Assembly (NCBI RefSeq): GCF_000829455.1
Contig: NZ_JXAK01000013.1
Span: 55,003 to 119,002 of the forward strand
Reading direction: 5' to 3'
Source: Gordoniibacillus kamchatkensis
Lineage (GTDB): Bacteria > Bacillota > Bacilli > Paenibacillales > NBRC-103111
Length of the DNA: 64,000 nt
Below, one piece after another: positions 52,239 through 60,840 of the stretch. The notes under the pieces were generated by a model. It did not search any database. It was not told the origin of the DNA and saw nothing but the letters and a program-made list of their open reading frames with translations. Position 1 is the first letter of the stretch, and the number at the start of each line of letters is the position of its first letter. A program made the position numbers and the translations under genes.

Positions 52239-53203
52239 TGATAGTGCACCTTCTTTTCCAGTACGGTAAATTGAATGACGGTGAGGATCAGGATGATGGC
52301 GAACAGCACGAGCGCCATCGCGCTGCCGGTGCCGAACTGGTAATTCATGAACGCTTCCTTGTAGATCGAGTAGACGAACACTTCGGTCGAGCCGGCCGGT
52401 CCGCCCTTGGTCAAAATGTGAATTTGGCCGAACGATTGAAAAGCGCCGATGACGGAGACGATAACAAGGAAAAAGACGGTCGGCGACAGCAGCGGCACGA
52501 TGATGCGCACGAACGTGCGGAACGGCCCGGAGCCGTCGATTTTGGCGCTGTCGTAGATGTCCTGGGAAATTCCTTGCAGGCCGCTCAGCAGCACGATGAA
52601 GTTGAAGCCGGAGTGCATCCATACGGTCATCGCCGCCACCGAGAGCAGTGCATAGGTCGGATCCGTAAGCCACTGAACGGGCGATAGGCCGGCTGCGGCA
52701 AGAAAATAATTGAACATGCCGAGCGTCGGGTGAAACAGCATCATCCAGATGACGGAGGCGGTGCTGACAGAGATCGCCAGCGGCAAGGAGAAGACGAATC
52801 GGAACAACCGCATGAAACGCAGACTGGAGTAAGTCAAGGAGGCGGCAATCAGGCCAAGCGCGATGCCGGCAGGCACCGTCAACAAGGTGAACAGGGCGGT
52901 TACTTTCAGGCTGTTCCAGAACGCTGTCGAGCCCAGCAAATTCTTATAGTTGCTCAAGCCGACGAACTCGGCGACGCGGCCGCGCGGATCGGTCAGGTGC
53001 AAGCTCAAATAAACGGATTTCAGCAGCGGGTAAAACAAGAAAATGCCGAAGATGAGGAGCGAGGGTGCCAAAAACAAATAGGCCAGCGCATGTTCTTTCC
53101 GGCGCGCGCCGGCGGCGGACTCAAGCTTTGCGGCAGCCTTCAGCTGGGCGGATTTGGCTTGCTGCGGCGCTACAAAAGGCATTTCCTGTTCCAACATTTC
53201 CAC
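52235..53203 (-). CDS. ABC transporter permease, UgpA type
   Basis: GTG 53203 is favoured, with AAGGAAG eight bases upstream; ATG 53197 and ATG 53236 are alternatives. 322 residues. Membrane helices start at about residue 42 (LAYLFLAPSLLIFGIFLFYPLL); EAA loop QDIYDSAKIDGSGPFRTFVRIIVPLLSP near 225-250. First gene of this three-gene operon, which lacks an ATPase gene. Confidence 0.92.
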   Translation of the reverse strand: MEMLEQEMPFVAPQQAKSAQLKAAAKLESAAGARRKEHALAYLFLAPSLLIFGIFLFYPLLKSVYLSLHLTDPRGRVAEFVGLSNYKNLLGSTAFWNSLKVTALFTLLTVPAGIALGLIAASLTYSSLRFMRLFRFVFSLPLAISVSTASVIWMMLFHPTLGMFNYFLAAAGLSPVQWLTDPTYALLSVAAMTVWMHSGFNFIVLLSGLQGISQDIYDSAKIDGSGPFRTFVRIIVPLLSPTVFFLVIVSVIGAFQSFGQIHILTKGGPAGSTEVFVYSIYKEAFMNYQFGTGSAMALVLFAIILILTVIQFTVLEKKVHYQ

Positions 53204-53349
53204 ACTCGTCGCTTCCTTTCCAAACTTGAGGTTCATCGTGATTTGGCAAAAATGACATATGTTTTCCACTTGCTAGTGTACAAGTGCATTGTTTGAGGCG
53301 CGTCAATTCGGCGTTAAGGTTTTGTGAACCGAAGCTGCCGCCGCATGCA

Positions 53350-53394
53350 AAAAGACTCCGTCCCCTCGAATTGGGGTGACAGAGTCTTCGTTTT
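53350..53394 (-). terminator. Terminator downstream of the 70-residue protein gene
   Basis: On the minus strand AAGACTCTGTCACCCC pairs with GGGGACGGAGTCTTTTT. It shields the UgpA-type operon from transcription arriving from the right. Confidence 0.82.
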
Positions 53395-53509
53395 GTTGAT
53401 GCAGCGCGGTACATTCGCTAACCGTGCGTCGCCTTCCGCTTTGCTCAAAGCATCAAAGCGTCTCGGGATGAAAAGGGCGGCCAGCGGGCTTTAACGCCGG
53501 CTGCTTGCG

Positions 53510-53722
53510 CTAGTCCAGCGTTGTGGACTCGCGGTTTACCTCGAAGTCCGATATGTCCGCGTAACTCTCGCCCATGCTGCGGTAGCTTGTCGGCACTTCG
53601 ACGGCGCCGGAATCGGGCTGCGCGCCGGCTTGCACGCCGGTGTCGGGGCCGGAGAGCTGCTCCCAGCTCGCCGTTTGGCCGCTAAGCTTGTCTTGAAGCG
53701 ATCGGCTGTCGGATATGGACAT
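53510..53722 (-). CDS. Small hydrophilic protein, function unknown
   Basis: 70 residues; AAAGGAGGG nine bases before ATG is a strong site. Begins MSISDSRSLQDKLSGQ; Ser/Gly-rich, no Cys, no membrane segment. No family recognised. It faces a pair of other small hydrophilic genes across a short divergent promoter region, which suggests spore-associated proteins, but only by character. Confidence 0.6.
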   Translation of the reverse strand: MSISDSRSLQDKLSGQTASWEQLSGPDTGVQAGAQPDSGAVEVPTSYRSMGESYADISDFEVNRESTTLD

Positions 53723-53830
53723 GCCGCTAATCCCTCCTTTGCTCGTTTCTACGATTCCCTTCGGCCTGCAACGTATGCGCCGTTATCGATAAAACATGGC
53801 GGTTCCGCGCATAGTAGAAGGAGGAATGCA

Positions 53831-53854
53831 ATGAGAAGGAGGCTATATGAATGA
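53831..53854 (+). CDS. Seven-codon leader ORF (MRRRLYE)
   Basis: ATG 53831 has AAGGAGGA ahead. The ORF contains the ribosome site of the next gene and its stop overlaps that start (ATGA). Such an arrangement would couple translation of the 54-residue protein to this leader. Too short to prove by sequence alone. Confidence 0.35.
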   Translation: MRRRLYE

Positions 53855-54015
53855 CAGCAGATCAGCAGGCTGACCGCGGCGAGCAGGAGCCGACGATCGC
53901 TCCGGGCATGAATACGCACGATGCTTTGGAGGAAAAAGCTACAGAACAAGACATCGAGCAGGGCGAATACACGGAAGTAACCCGCCTGTTCCTTGACCGG
54001 ACGCCGGAGGATTGA
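53851..54015 (+). CDS. Small acidic protein, 54 residues, function unknown
   Basis: ATG 53851 with AAGGAGG ten bases upstream; the stop is TGA 54013-54015. The protein begins MTADQQADRGEQEPTIAPGM and ends FLDRTPED: acidic, no Cys, no hydrophobic segment. Followed after 34 bases by another small hydrophilic gene with a strong ribosome site, so the two are probably one operon. No family recognised. Confidence 0.6.
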   Translation: MTADQQADRGEQEPTIAPGMNTHDALEEKATEQDIEQGEYTEVTRLFLDRTPED

Positions 54016-54049
54016 AAGTAGCAGACGGTGCGGAAGGAGGTGGAACCGG

Positions 54050-54301
54050 ATGGACGACGTACGGTCAAACGCACAGCCGGGTGCGGCCGATACTGCGGAG
54101 CGGGATGTGACGAAAGCGGCATCTGCGGACAGTATCAGCGCAGCAACGGATGAGAAGCTGGACGACATTTACACGTACTCCAGCGTAGGCATCAACGACG
54201 TGAAGGAAGATGCAACCGGCGAAAACGTGCGCGCCGACATCGGCGGCATCAGCGCAGGGGATATGCAAGCGCAGCGGAAAGAACGCAAAGGCGGCAAATA
54301 A
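54050..54301 (+). CDS. Small hydrophilic protein, 83 residues, function unknown
   Basis: ATG 54050 after GGAAGGAGG. The middle part DDIYTYSSVGINDVKEDATG looks ordered; the ends are Ala- and Lys/Arg-rich. No membrane segment or Cys. Second gene after the 54-residue protein; role unknown. Confidence 0.6.
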   Translation: MDDVRSNAQPGAADTAERDVTKAASADSISAATDEKLDDIYTYSSVGINDVKEDATGENVRADIGGISAGDMQAQRKERKGGK

Positions 54302-54613
54302 GCGGCTCGCGGCATGTGGAGCAGTTCGCCGCTGACGCTTTCCTTTGGGGCGTGCCCATATACCGGCGTTAAGCCGGCTGTGCGATGCCCGGACATTGCC
54401 CGCCGTTTACTCCTCCAGCTCAACGTCTAGCAGCGGAACCTGCCTACGTAAACGCAAAAGCATATACTCTTCCGATGAAATGAAAAAGAGGCGATCCCGC
54501 GGCCATCACTGATGACCTCGGAGATCGCCTCTTCCAATTGCAGCCTGTACCGGAAGATGGCCTAAGCCGTTGCCGTTTGCAGGTACGGCCCAGCCGCACC
54601 CGGTGTACGAGCA
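54302..54613. repeat. Gap with a degenerate single repeat B unit (B2)
   Basis: GGCGTTAAGCCGGCTGTG at 54365 and the right end TCCTCCAGCTCAACG form one unit to 54428, diverged from those at 41126. Apart from this and the terminator at 54484-54534, nothing was recognised in the gap. Confidence 0.6.
54484..54534 (-). terminator. Terminator of the citrate synthase gene
   Basis: On the minus strand GAAGAGGCGATCTC pairs with GGGATCGCCTCTTTTTC, with an inner stem and a T-run. Confidence 0.85.
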
Positions 54614-55717
54614 TCAGTCGCCGAAAACGGGCATCCGTCCGGTGTACGTCGACTGCGGCCGGAAAATGCGGTTGATGCCCGCTTGCTCCAGCATGTGCGC
54701 TGTCCAGCCGACGGTGCGCGCCGCGGTAAACGTCGGCGTAAATAGCTCGGTCGGGAGCTTGATCGCCATCATGACGGCTGCGGCGAAAAATTCCACGTTC
54801 GTGTACAGCCTGCGTCCGGGTTTATATTCGGCCAGCAGCCGAATCGCGGTCTCTTCAACGTGGAGTGCGAGCTCGAACGACGGATCGCCGCCGGTCAGCC
54901 GTTCCGTCACGATGCGCAGCGCTTCGGCGCGAGGGTCTTTCGTTTTGTAAATGCGATGGCCGAAGCCCATCAGTCTGCCGCCGTTCTCCAGCACGTTCCT
55001 CATCCACGCCTCGGCGCGGTCTTTCGTACCGATCTCCTCGAGCATGGCAATGACTTCCGACGGCGCCCCGCCGTGCAGCGGGCCCTTCATAGTGCCGATC
55101 GCCGCGCTGACGGCAGCGAACAGATCCGACTGTGTCGACAGCGTCACGCGCCCCGAGAATGTCGAGGCGTTCATGCCGTGCTCCATGCCGAGGATAAGGT
55201 AGGCGGTGAGCGCCTTGGCGTGGTCGGGATTCGGCCTTTCGCCGGTCAGCATGTACAAATAGTTCGCTGCGTGGTCCAGCTCCGGGTCGGGGTCAATCGG
55301 CGCCAGTCCTTGCAGGCTGCGGTGGCGGTAAGCGATGATCGCAATCAGCAGCGCCGTCAACCGCTCCGCTTGCGAAACCTTCGGCGGCCACACCGCTTCT
55401 TCCTCTGTGGCGAGCGAGGCGACAACCGCCTGCAGCACGCCCATCATGGGCAGCGTCTTCGGCAGCGCATCGAGCAGCAGCCGCACCTGTTCGGGCAGCT
55501 TGCGGCTTTCCCGCAGCCGCGTCTGAAGCGCAGCCAGCTCCCGCCCGTCCGGGAGCGAGCCGTACCAAAGCAGATGCGCCGCTTCCTCAAAGCTGTAGTT
55601 CACCGCCAAATCTTTCGCCCAGTATCCCCTATAAATCAAATGACCGCGTTCGCCGTCGACAAGCCCGATGTCCGTCTCGGCGGCGACGACGCCTTCCAGT
55701 CCTGTTACTTTTGCCAT
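54614..55717 (-). CDS. Citrate synthase/methylcitrate synthase family protein (CitA-like)
   Basis: 367 residues; AGAAGGGAG before ATG. It condenses acetyl-CoA (or propionyl-CoA) with oxaloacetate. Catalytic His residues sit in LGMEHGMNASTFS and LMGFGHRIYKTKDPRA. The third catalytic position reads TNVEFFAAAV, Glu where the main enzyme has Asp. This points to the CitA-type paralogue and not the main CitZ enzyme; no icd or mdh gene is nearby, which also argues against CitZ. Confidence 0.88.
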   Translation of the reverse strand: MAKVTGLEGVVAAETDIGLVDGERGHLIYRGYWAKDLAVNYSFEEAAHLLWYGSLPDGRELAALQTRLRESRKLPEQVRLLLDALPKTLPMMGVLQAVVASLATEEEAVWPPKVSQAERLTALLIAIIAYRHRSLQGLAPIDPDPELDHAANYLYMLTGERPNPDHAKALTAYLILGMEHGMNASTFSGRVTLSTQSDLFAAVSAAIGTMKGPLHGGAPSEVIAMLEEIGTKDRAEAWMRNVLENGGRLMGFGHRIYKTKDPRAEALRIVTERLTGGDPSFELALHVEETAIRLLAEYKPGRRLYTNVEFFAAAVMMAIKLPTELFTPTFTAARTVGWTAHMLEQAGINRIFRPQSTYTGRMPVFGD

Positions 55718-55824
55718 TCCGGTCGCTCCCTTCTGATTTAACCGCTATATGATGAGCATACTCGGAATTCACGATATTGTAAATTTATTGTTTTCTATTT
55801 GAGTGAAAATTAATATTTATCAAT

Positions 55825-56514
55825 CTACAGCTGCGTCGACTGTCCCGGTTCAAGCACGATGCCCCGAATGCCGCGTTCGTTCAAAGCGGCGGCAAACTGC
55901 TCCGCATTTTGGCGAATGACCGGGAACGTGTTGTAATGAAGCGGCACGACGGCTTTCGCTTGGACCCATTCGGCGGCGGTCAAGGCGTCGTCCGGGCCCA
56001 TCGTATAATTGTCGCCGATCGGCAGGAAAGCGAGATCGACGGCCCCTTTCGCGGCGATCAGCTTCATGTCGGAGAACAGGCAAGTATCGCCCGCATGGTA
56101 TATCCGTTTGCCCTCCAGCGTCAGCACGAATCCGGCCGGCATGCCCCCGTACACGATCGTCTTCGTCTCCTCGTTCACGATGCCGGAACTATGGAAGCCG
56201 GGTACCATTTGTACGGTGCCGAAGTCGAAGCGGAACGAGCCGCCGAGATTCATTTCATGCGTTTTCGCCCCTTGCCAGCGCATATACTGCGCGAGCTCGA
56301 ACGTGGCGACGACCGTCGCGCCGGTGCGGACCGCTATCGATGCGGCATCCGCAATATGGTCGCCATGGGCGTGAGTCAGCAACACGTAATCCGCCTCCAG
56401 ATCGTCCGCCTTGGCGCCGGCGAGGGGATTGCCGGACAGGAACGGGTCGATTAGCAGCCTGGTGCCGCCGGTCGTAATCCGTACGCAGGAATGGCCGAGA
56501 AACTGAACGTTCAT
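55825..56514 (-). CDS. UPF0173 metal-dependent hydrolase (YtkL type)
   Basis: 229 residues; GAAGGAGGAG before ATG. Metallo-beta-lactamase fold with THAHGDHIAD near residue 47, HAGDTCLF near 140 and VPLHYNTFP near 192 providing the metal ligands. The natural substrate is unknown. Confidence 0.92.
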   Translation of the reverse strand: MNVQFLGHSCVRITTGGTRLLIDPFLSGNPLAGAKADDLEADYVLLTHAHGDHIADAASIAVRTGATVVATFELAQYMRWQGAKTHEMNLGGSFRFDFGTVQMVPGFHSSGIVNEETKTIVYGGMPAGFVLTLEGKRIYHAGDTCLFSDMKLIAAKGAVDLAFLPIGDNYTMGPDDALTAAEWVQAKAVVPLHYNTFPVIRQNAEQFAAALNERGIRGIVLEPGQSTQL

Positions 56515-56602
56515 CAGTGAACTCCTCCTTCGATAATGAGATCATCCGCCAACAATACCAGTATAATGCAACGGCAGCCAAAAGAAAAAAGAGCCGCGGG
56601 CG

Positions 56603-57148
56603 TCACTCCGACCGTCCCTTCAGCTCCAGCAGCAGCTTCTTCACTTCGCGCAGCTCGCCTTCGATGCGGTGCAAATGATTTTGCATATCGTCGATTTCCT
56701 GCTCGGCTTTGTAATTGATGGCGAAATCGATGATCGACTCGTTTTTGTCCCGCGCCGCCTGCCGGTTTTGGCTCATCATAATGACCGGGGCCTGGAAGGC
56801 GGCCAGCAATGAAAGCATCAAATTCAGCAAAATGAACGGCGCCGGATCGAAATGCGGCATGAACGGCAGTACGTTCCATACGATCCAGGCGACAAGCAGT
56901 ACGGCAAACACGACGATGAAGGGCCAGCTGCCGCCGAAAGCAACCATCCGGTCGGCGATGCGGTCGGCCCACGTCGTCGTGCGCACGTACTCGCTGTTCA
57001 AATGCTGGAGAATCGTTTCCTCGTAATCGTTGACGAGCCGGTCGATGCGCCCGGCGCTGCTCTCGTCGAGCTCGATGTCGAAGCCCTCGATGTCGGACGC
57101 TTCGGGGAAGGCGCCGCCGCGCAGCAATTCGTCGTCCGGTTGACTCAT
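56603..57148 (-). CDS. DUF1003 membrane protein
   Basis: 181 residues. Residues 1-65 are soluble, then two close membrane helices (WPFIVVFAVLLVAWIVWNVLP and FILLNLMLSLLAAFQAPVIM), followed by SQNRQAARDK and a C-terminal coiled coil (about 145-178). This is the DUF1003 plan. Function unknown; some homologues are described as cyclic-nucleotide- or metal-related without proof. Confidence 0.88.
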   Translation of the reverse strand: MSQPDDELLRGGAFPEASDIEGFDIELDESSAGRIDRLVNDYEETILQHLNSEYVRTTTWADRIADRMVAFGGSWPFIVVFAVLLVAWIVWNVLPFMPHFDPAPFILLNLMLSLLAAFQAPVIMMSQNRQAARDKNESIIDFAINYKAEQEIDDMQNHLHRIEGELREVKKLLLELKGRSE

Positions 57149-57379
57149 GGCCTCATACTCCCGTTATTTCGATTGGATGATGTTAGGATGCCGCGCCGCG
57201 CAATATTTAAGCAGAGCCAGCGTCCGCTGCGTTTTATAAGGCATGAATCTTGAGGATGAAAATATTTATACAATAGACGGCGCACTCATCTCCAAATCTC
57301 CTCCTCCTTTTTCAAGCTGAAATCCAAGTACGGCGAGGCGGAGTGGAACATACCGGCGCGGGAGAAAGGGCGGTCGGCG

Positions 57380-57833
57380 ATGGACTTCGATAAGCTGCGT
57401 CAATGGTTTGAGATGGCGCAAAAGTTTCACGGCAAAATTTTGGACCGGCGTGTTCGATCAAGATTTTACGAAACAGTTCATGAACGAGTTCTCCGATATG
57501 GGACAAACCGATGTACAGGCGTTGTACCCGCGCGTGGACATCATCAGGGGAAATAGCGAATTCATCGTTCTCATCGATATTCCCGGCGTGCGCAAGGAGG
57601 ACGTGCAGTTGTCTGTAACGAGCGATTTTCTCTATGTGAAAGGCACAGCCCGGCACTATTACCAGGAACTGCAAATCATCCAGTCGGAACGGTTCAGCGG
57701 CTCGTTCGAGCGGGCGATCCGGCTGCCGGAACAGGCATCGCCCGGGAAAATATCGGCCAAGTTCGAGAGCGGACTGCTGGAGGTGCGAATCGGCCGGCAG
57801 ACGAGGCCGCAAACCGTCGTGCAGATTGACTGA
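57380..57833 (+). CDS. Hsp20/alpha-crystallin family protein, frameshifted in this sequence
   Basis: The N-terminus MDFDKLRQWFEMAQKFHGK is in one frame from ATG 57380; FWTGVFDQDFTKQFMN and the rest are in another. AAAATTTT at 57435-57442 needs one more A and one more T to read KNFWTGV and give 151 residues. The alpha-crystallin domain (about 55-145) includes PRVDIIRGNSEFIVLIDIPGVRKEDV and a final FESGLLEVRIGR. A small holdase chaperone; several Bacillus members are spore-coat proteins. Confidence 0.82.
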
Positions 57834-57859
57834 AATTTTATGTCGGAATCGAAGTGGGA

Positions 57860-58300
57860 ATGCCTATGGCACATTTGCGTAGCGGCATCGCCGCCTGTCT
57901 TAGGCGGCTTGCGCAGCGGCTAGGGGGGCGCGGCCGCGAAATGGACGAGCTGCGGCGCCGGCTCGCCGAGCTGGAGCGGCGGCTGCGCACGGAGGATAGC
58001 GGCTGCCGGGAGGCGCCGATCGTGATCGAGCAAATTCGCATCGACAAAGTGGTGGTCGAGAAGATCGAACATCACAACAATTTCGGGGCACTCGGCGTCA
58101 AGGAGCTGAGCGGGAAGCTGAATATCGGGGCCAACTATATGATTCGCAAGGACGACTTGCCGGAGGAAGCCAAGGAAGGGCTGCAGTCGCTGGATGCGTT
58201 AAAGGATGAGACCGCCGGGCAGACGGAAGGAGAAGAAGAGCGCAGCGGAAAAAATGCGCCGCAGAGCGAACCGAAGGTGCATATCCGTGCGCGCCGCTGA
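57860..58300 (+). CDS. Coiled-coil protein resembling GerPC
   Basis: Start uncertain (GTG 57854, ATG 57860 or ATG 57866; AAGTGGGA lies just ahead); about 146 residues. The N-terminal RREMDELRRRLAELERRLR-type stretch is a coiled coil. IEQIRIDKVVVEKIEHHNNFGALGV then KELSGKLNIGANYM recalls the beta-rich part of GerPC, a spore-coat protein needed for nutrient access. The match is partial, and no other gerP gene is adjacent. The preceding Hsp20 gene is 27 bases away, so they may be co-expressed. Confidence 0.5.
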   Translation: MPMAHLRSGIAACLRRLAQRLGGRGREMDELRRRLAELERRLRTEDSGCREAPIVIEQIRIDKVVVEKIEHHNNFGALGVKELSGKLNIGANYMIRKDDLPEEAKEGLQSLDALKDETAGQTEGEEERSGKNAPQSEPKVHIRARR

Positions 58301-58419
58301 GCCGCCGACGCAGGACATGCCCCCGACAATAGGCCGGGCTCCCACCGCGTCCGGAGGGCACGAACCCATACGGGTCCTCGCTCCGCTACATACACTGGTA
58401 CACAACGGAGGTGTGTGCC

Positions 58420-59145
58420 ATGAAACGAATTGCGGTATCGAGCAAATCCCCGGTCCGCAGGCCGGCCTTCCGGCATCCCGGAAACTATTTCGTCCCGATC
58501 GCAGAGCGGGCGAAGCGCAGCGTCATCTCGATCCGGGCCAAGCTGAGATCGCCCAAGCCGCGGCGCCTTAACGCTTTTTGGCCATCGCTGTCGTGGCCGT
58601 TCGACGAGGAAGAGGATTCGGCAACGGAGAGCGTCGGCACCGGATTTATTATTCACCGTGACGGCTATATTTTGACAAGCGAGCATGTGGTGCATGATGC
58701 CGAATCGATTCAGGTCAAACTGCACAGCGGCAGTAAATATCCGGCCCAGCTCGTCTGGTCGGACCCGACGCGCGACATCGCCGTCCTGCGCATCCATGCC
58801 GGCAAGGCGCTGCGCCCGCTGCCGTTAGGCTCGTCTGCGGCGACGAAGGTCGGCGAGATGGTCATCTCGGTCGGCAACCCGCTTGGGCTCGAGCACACGA
58901 TTACGACCGGAGTCGTCAGCGCCAAAAACAGGCAAATGAGCAGCATCAGAAACAAGAAAGTGTATGAAGACATTTTGCAGACCGATTGCGCCATCAACCC
59001 AGGCAACAGCGGCGGTCCCGTCATTAATTTGAACGGGCAAGCGATTGGCATGAACGCCTTCGTCGTCAAAGATAACCAAGGTTTGGGCTTCGCGATCGGC
59101 ATCGACAGCATCAAGAGCCGGATCGGCCGCTTTTTGACTTCCTAG
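58420..59145 (+). CDS. HtrA/DegP-like serine protease without anchor or PDZ domain
   Basis: ATG 58420 with GGAGGTG six bases ahead; 241 residues. Trypsin-like S1C fold: His in TSEHVVHD near 90, Asp in TRDIAVLRI near 122, Ser in NPGNSGGPVI near 200, and oxyanion context TDCAINPGN. Usual HtrA proteins are about 400 residues with an N-terminal membrane segment and a C-terminal PDZ; both are absent and the protein ends right after the protease domain. It is not a visible truncation by frameshift. It probably acts inside the cell or forespore. Confidence 0.85.
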   Translation: MKRIAVSSKSPVRRPAFRHPGNYFVPIAERAKRSVISIRAKLRSPKPRRLNAFWPSLSWPFDEEEDSATESVGTGFIIHRDGYILTSEHVVHDAESIQVKLHSGSKYPAQLVWSDPTRDIAVLRIHAGKALRPLPLGSSAATKVGEMVISVGNPLGLEHTITTGVVSAKNRQMSSIRNKKVYEDILQTDCAINPGNSGGPVINLNGQAIGMNAFVVKDNQGLGFAIGIDSIKSRIGRFLTS

Positions 59146-59273
59146 GCGTTAAGCTGGAGGAGTAACGGCGAGCAACGTGCTAGGCGTCACACGGCCAGCT
59201 TAACGCCAAGGCGTTAAGCTGGAGGAGTAACGGCGAGCAGCGTGCCGGGCGTCACACGGTCAGCTTACGCCTA
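59144..59273. repeat. Two tandem 65-nt hairpin units (B3)
   Basis: 59144-59208 and 59209-59273 are nearly identical, head to tail, each starting AGGCGTTAAGCTGGAGGAG and ending in CAGCTTAACGCC or CAGCTTACGCC. The first unit begins inside the TAG stop of the protease gene, as B1 does at lipL. Confidence 0.88.
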
Positions 59274-59396
59274 GAGCGGCACCCGATCCGTTTTTTTTTT
59301 GGAGCATTTGCCCTGGGCAGGGCGTTCGTCCATTCCGCATCGGGACGATTGCCATACGATACAATACAGATCCCGATTACGGAAAGGACATGGCGT

Positions 59397-60119
59397 ATGG
59401 AATATTTGGAAATGTTGGCCCGCCTCGGTGTAGGCAGCGCCCATCCCGGCGGCTTCGCCGCTACGGTAGCCCAGCTGCGCGAGCATCCGATCGCGCCCGG
59501 GTGCCGGATTTTGGAAGTAGGCTGCGGCACTGGCCGCACGTCGTGCTATTTGGCCAAGCTTGGATATGAGGTGACGGCGCTCGATCTGCGCGAGGATATG
59601 CTTGCGAAGGCGCGGCGGCGGGCGAGCGGCGAGGAAGTGCGGGTCACCTTCCTCCAAGGCAACGTCGAAGAGCTGCCGCTGCCCGACGAACAGTACGATG
59701 TCGTGATGGCGGAGTCGGTAACGATATTCGCCGACGTGAGCAAAGCGCTGCGCGAGTATGCCCGCGTCCTGCGGCCGGGCGGCAAGCTGTATGACCGTGA
59801 AATTTTAGCGGCTCGCAAGCTGACCTCCACAGCGGCTCAGGCCATTTGCGATTTTTACGGTGTGAAGAGGATGTATGCCGAGAAGGAATGGCTGGAGCTG
59901 CTCGGCGCGGCGGGCTTCAGCGAGGCGAAGGTGTGGCAGCCGTCCAAGTTTCCGGAGAGCGCCTGGGAGGACATCGTGCACTATCCCGATCTCTTCCAGG
60001 AAACCGACGCCGACGCCTACGAGAACGAAGCCGTCTGGGAAACGGCCAAAAAGTACGACGAGCTCATGTTTGCTTACCATGAATTTTTCGGGTTCGGACT
60101 TATGATCGGCAGCAAATAA
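59397..60119 (+). CDS. SAM-dependent class I methyltransferase
   Basis: ATG 59397 with GGAAAGGA upstream; 240 residues. Motif I is ILEVGCGTGRTSCYLAKLG near residue 40, motif II VTALDLREDML, then VTFLQGNVEELPLPDEQYDVVMAESV. The C-terminal part (MYAEKEWLELLGAAGF, HEFFGFGLMIGSK) is a typical substrate cap. Substrate unknown. It is a single gene between two B repeat loci. Confidence 0.88.
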   Translation: MEYLEMLARLGVGSAHPGGFAATVAQLREHPIAPGCRILEVGCGTGRTSCYLAKLGYEVTALDLREDMLAKARRRASGEEVRVTFLQGNVEELPLPDEQYDVVMAESVTIFADVSKALREYARVLRPGGKLYDREILAARKLTSTAAQAICDFYGVKRMYAEKEWLELLGAAGFSEAKVWQPSKFPESAWEDIVHYPDLFQETDADAYENEAVWETAKKYDELMFAYHEFFGFGLMIGSK

Positions 60120-60146
60120 TCGGCGGTGTTTTGGGGCACGGTATCT

Positions 60147-60258
60147 AGGTGTTAAGCTGGTATGCAGGGCGTCAAACGGCCAGCTTAACGCCAAGGCGTT
60201 AAGCTGGAGGAGTAACTGCGGGCAATACGCGGGGCGTCACACGGCCAGCTTAACGCCT
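60147..60258. repeat. Two tandem hairpin units, one shortened (B4)
   Basis: 60147-60192 is a short unit (AGGTGTTAAGCTGG to CCAGCTTAACGCC) that lacks about 18 central bases. 60194-60258 is a full unit like those at 59144. Same orientation as B3. Confidence 0.85.
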
Positions 60259-60291
60259 AGATGGAAAATTAAGGCCGACAGGAGTGTCCCT

Positions 60292-60627
60292 ATGATCGCG
60301 ACGACACAGGAACTGTATGCGTGGTTTGAGCAGCATACCGGGCAAACGCTGACTATCGACAAGGAAGAAGGGGGCGACCGCGACCGCGTTCGGCTGAAGC
60401 TTGAGCGGATCGAGCGCACGGAGAGCGGGGAGCAGGCCGACGACTACTTGGTGCGGCGCTCGTTTCGCCTCATCGGCGCAGGCACGATTCATAATCCGGG
60501 CGGGGAGCCGGTAGAACTCCCCAGTGGACAGTACGAAATCGCGCTGGACGGACTTGTCTCTCATACCGAGAGCGCCGGCGCCATTACGATCAAGACGACG
60601 CGCGCCGCTTACCGGATTCAGGCGTAG
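60292..60627 (+). CDS. Conserved-looking small protein, function unknown
   Basis: 111 residues; ACAGGAGTG before ATG. Begins MIATTQELYAWFEQHTGQTL; predicted alpha/beta, with GTIHNPGGEPVELPSGQYEIAL in the middle. No Cys, membrane segment or known motif. It stands alone, followed by a GC-rich hairpin at 60668-60695 with a short T tail. Confidence 0.65.
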   Translation: MIATTQELYAWFEQHTGQTLTIDKEEGGDRDRVRLKLERIERTESGEQADDYLVRRSFRLIGAGTIHNPGGEPVELPSGQYEIALDGLVSHTESAGAITIKTTRAAYRIQA

Positions 60628-60840
60628 CGGCGGGCAGGCGTGAGCAGCGAACAAGCCGGTTGAAGCTCGCCGGCCCCCGGCTGGGGGCCGGCCTTTGCCA
60701 TGTACGGGGAGCGGTGCGTATGACGACGGTCATATGACCCGCTTCACTGGCACATGCTCGACTTTATTCTGTACACTGGTTTCGCAGGCTGGCGTTATCG
60801 CAGCCGAATTTCAGCCGTACAGAAAGGATGAACAGGCTTC

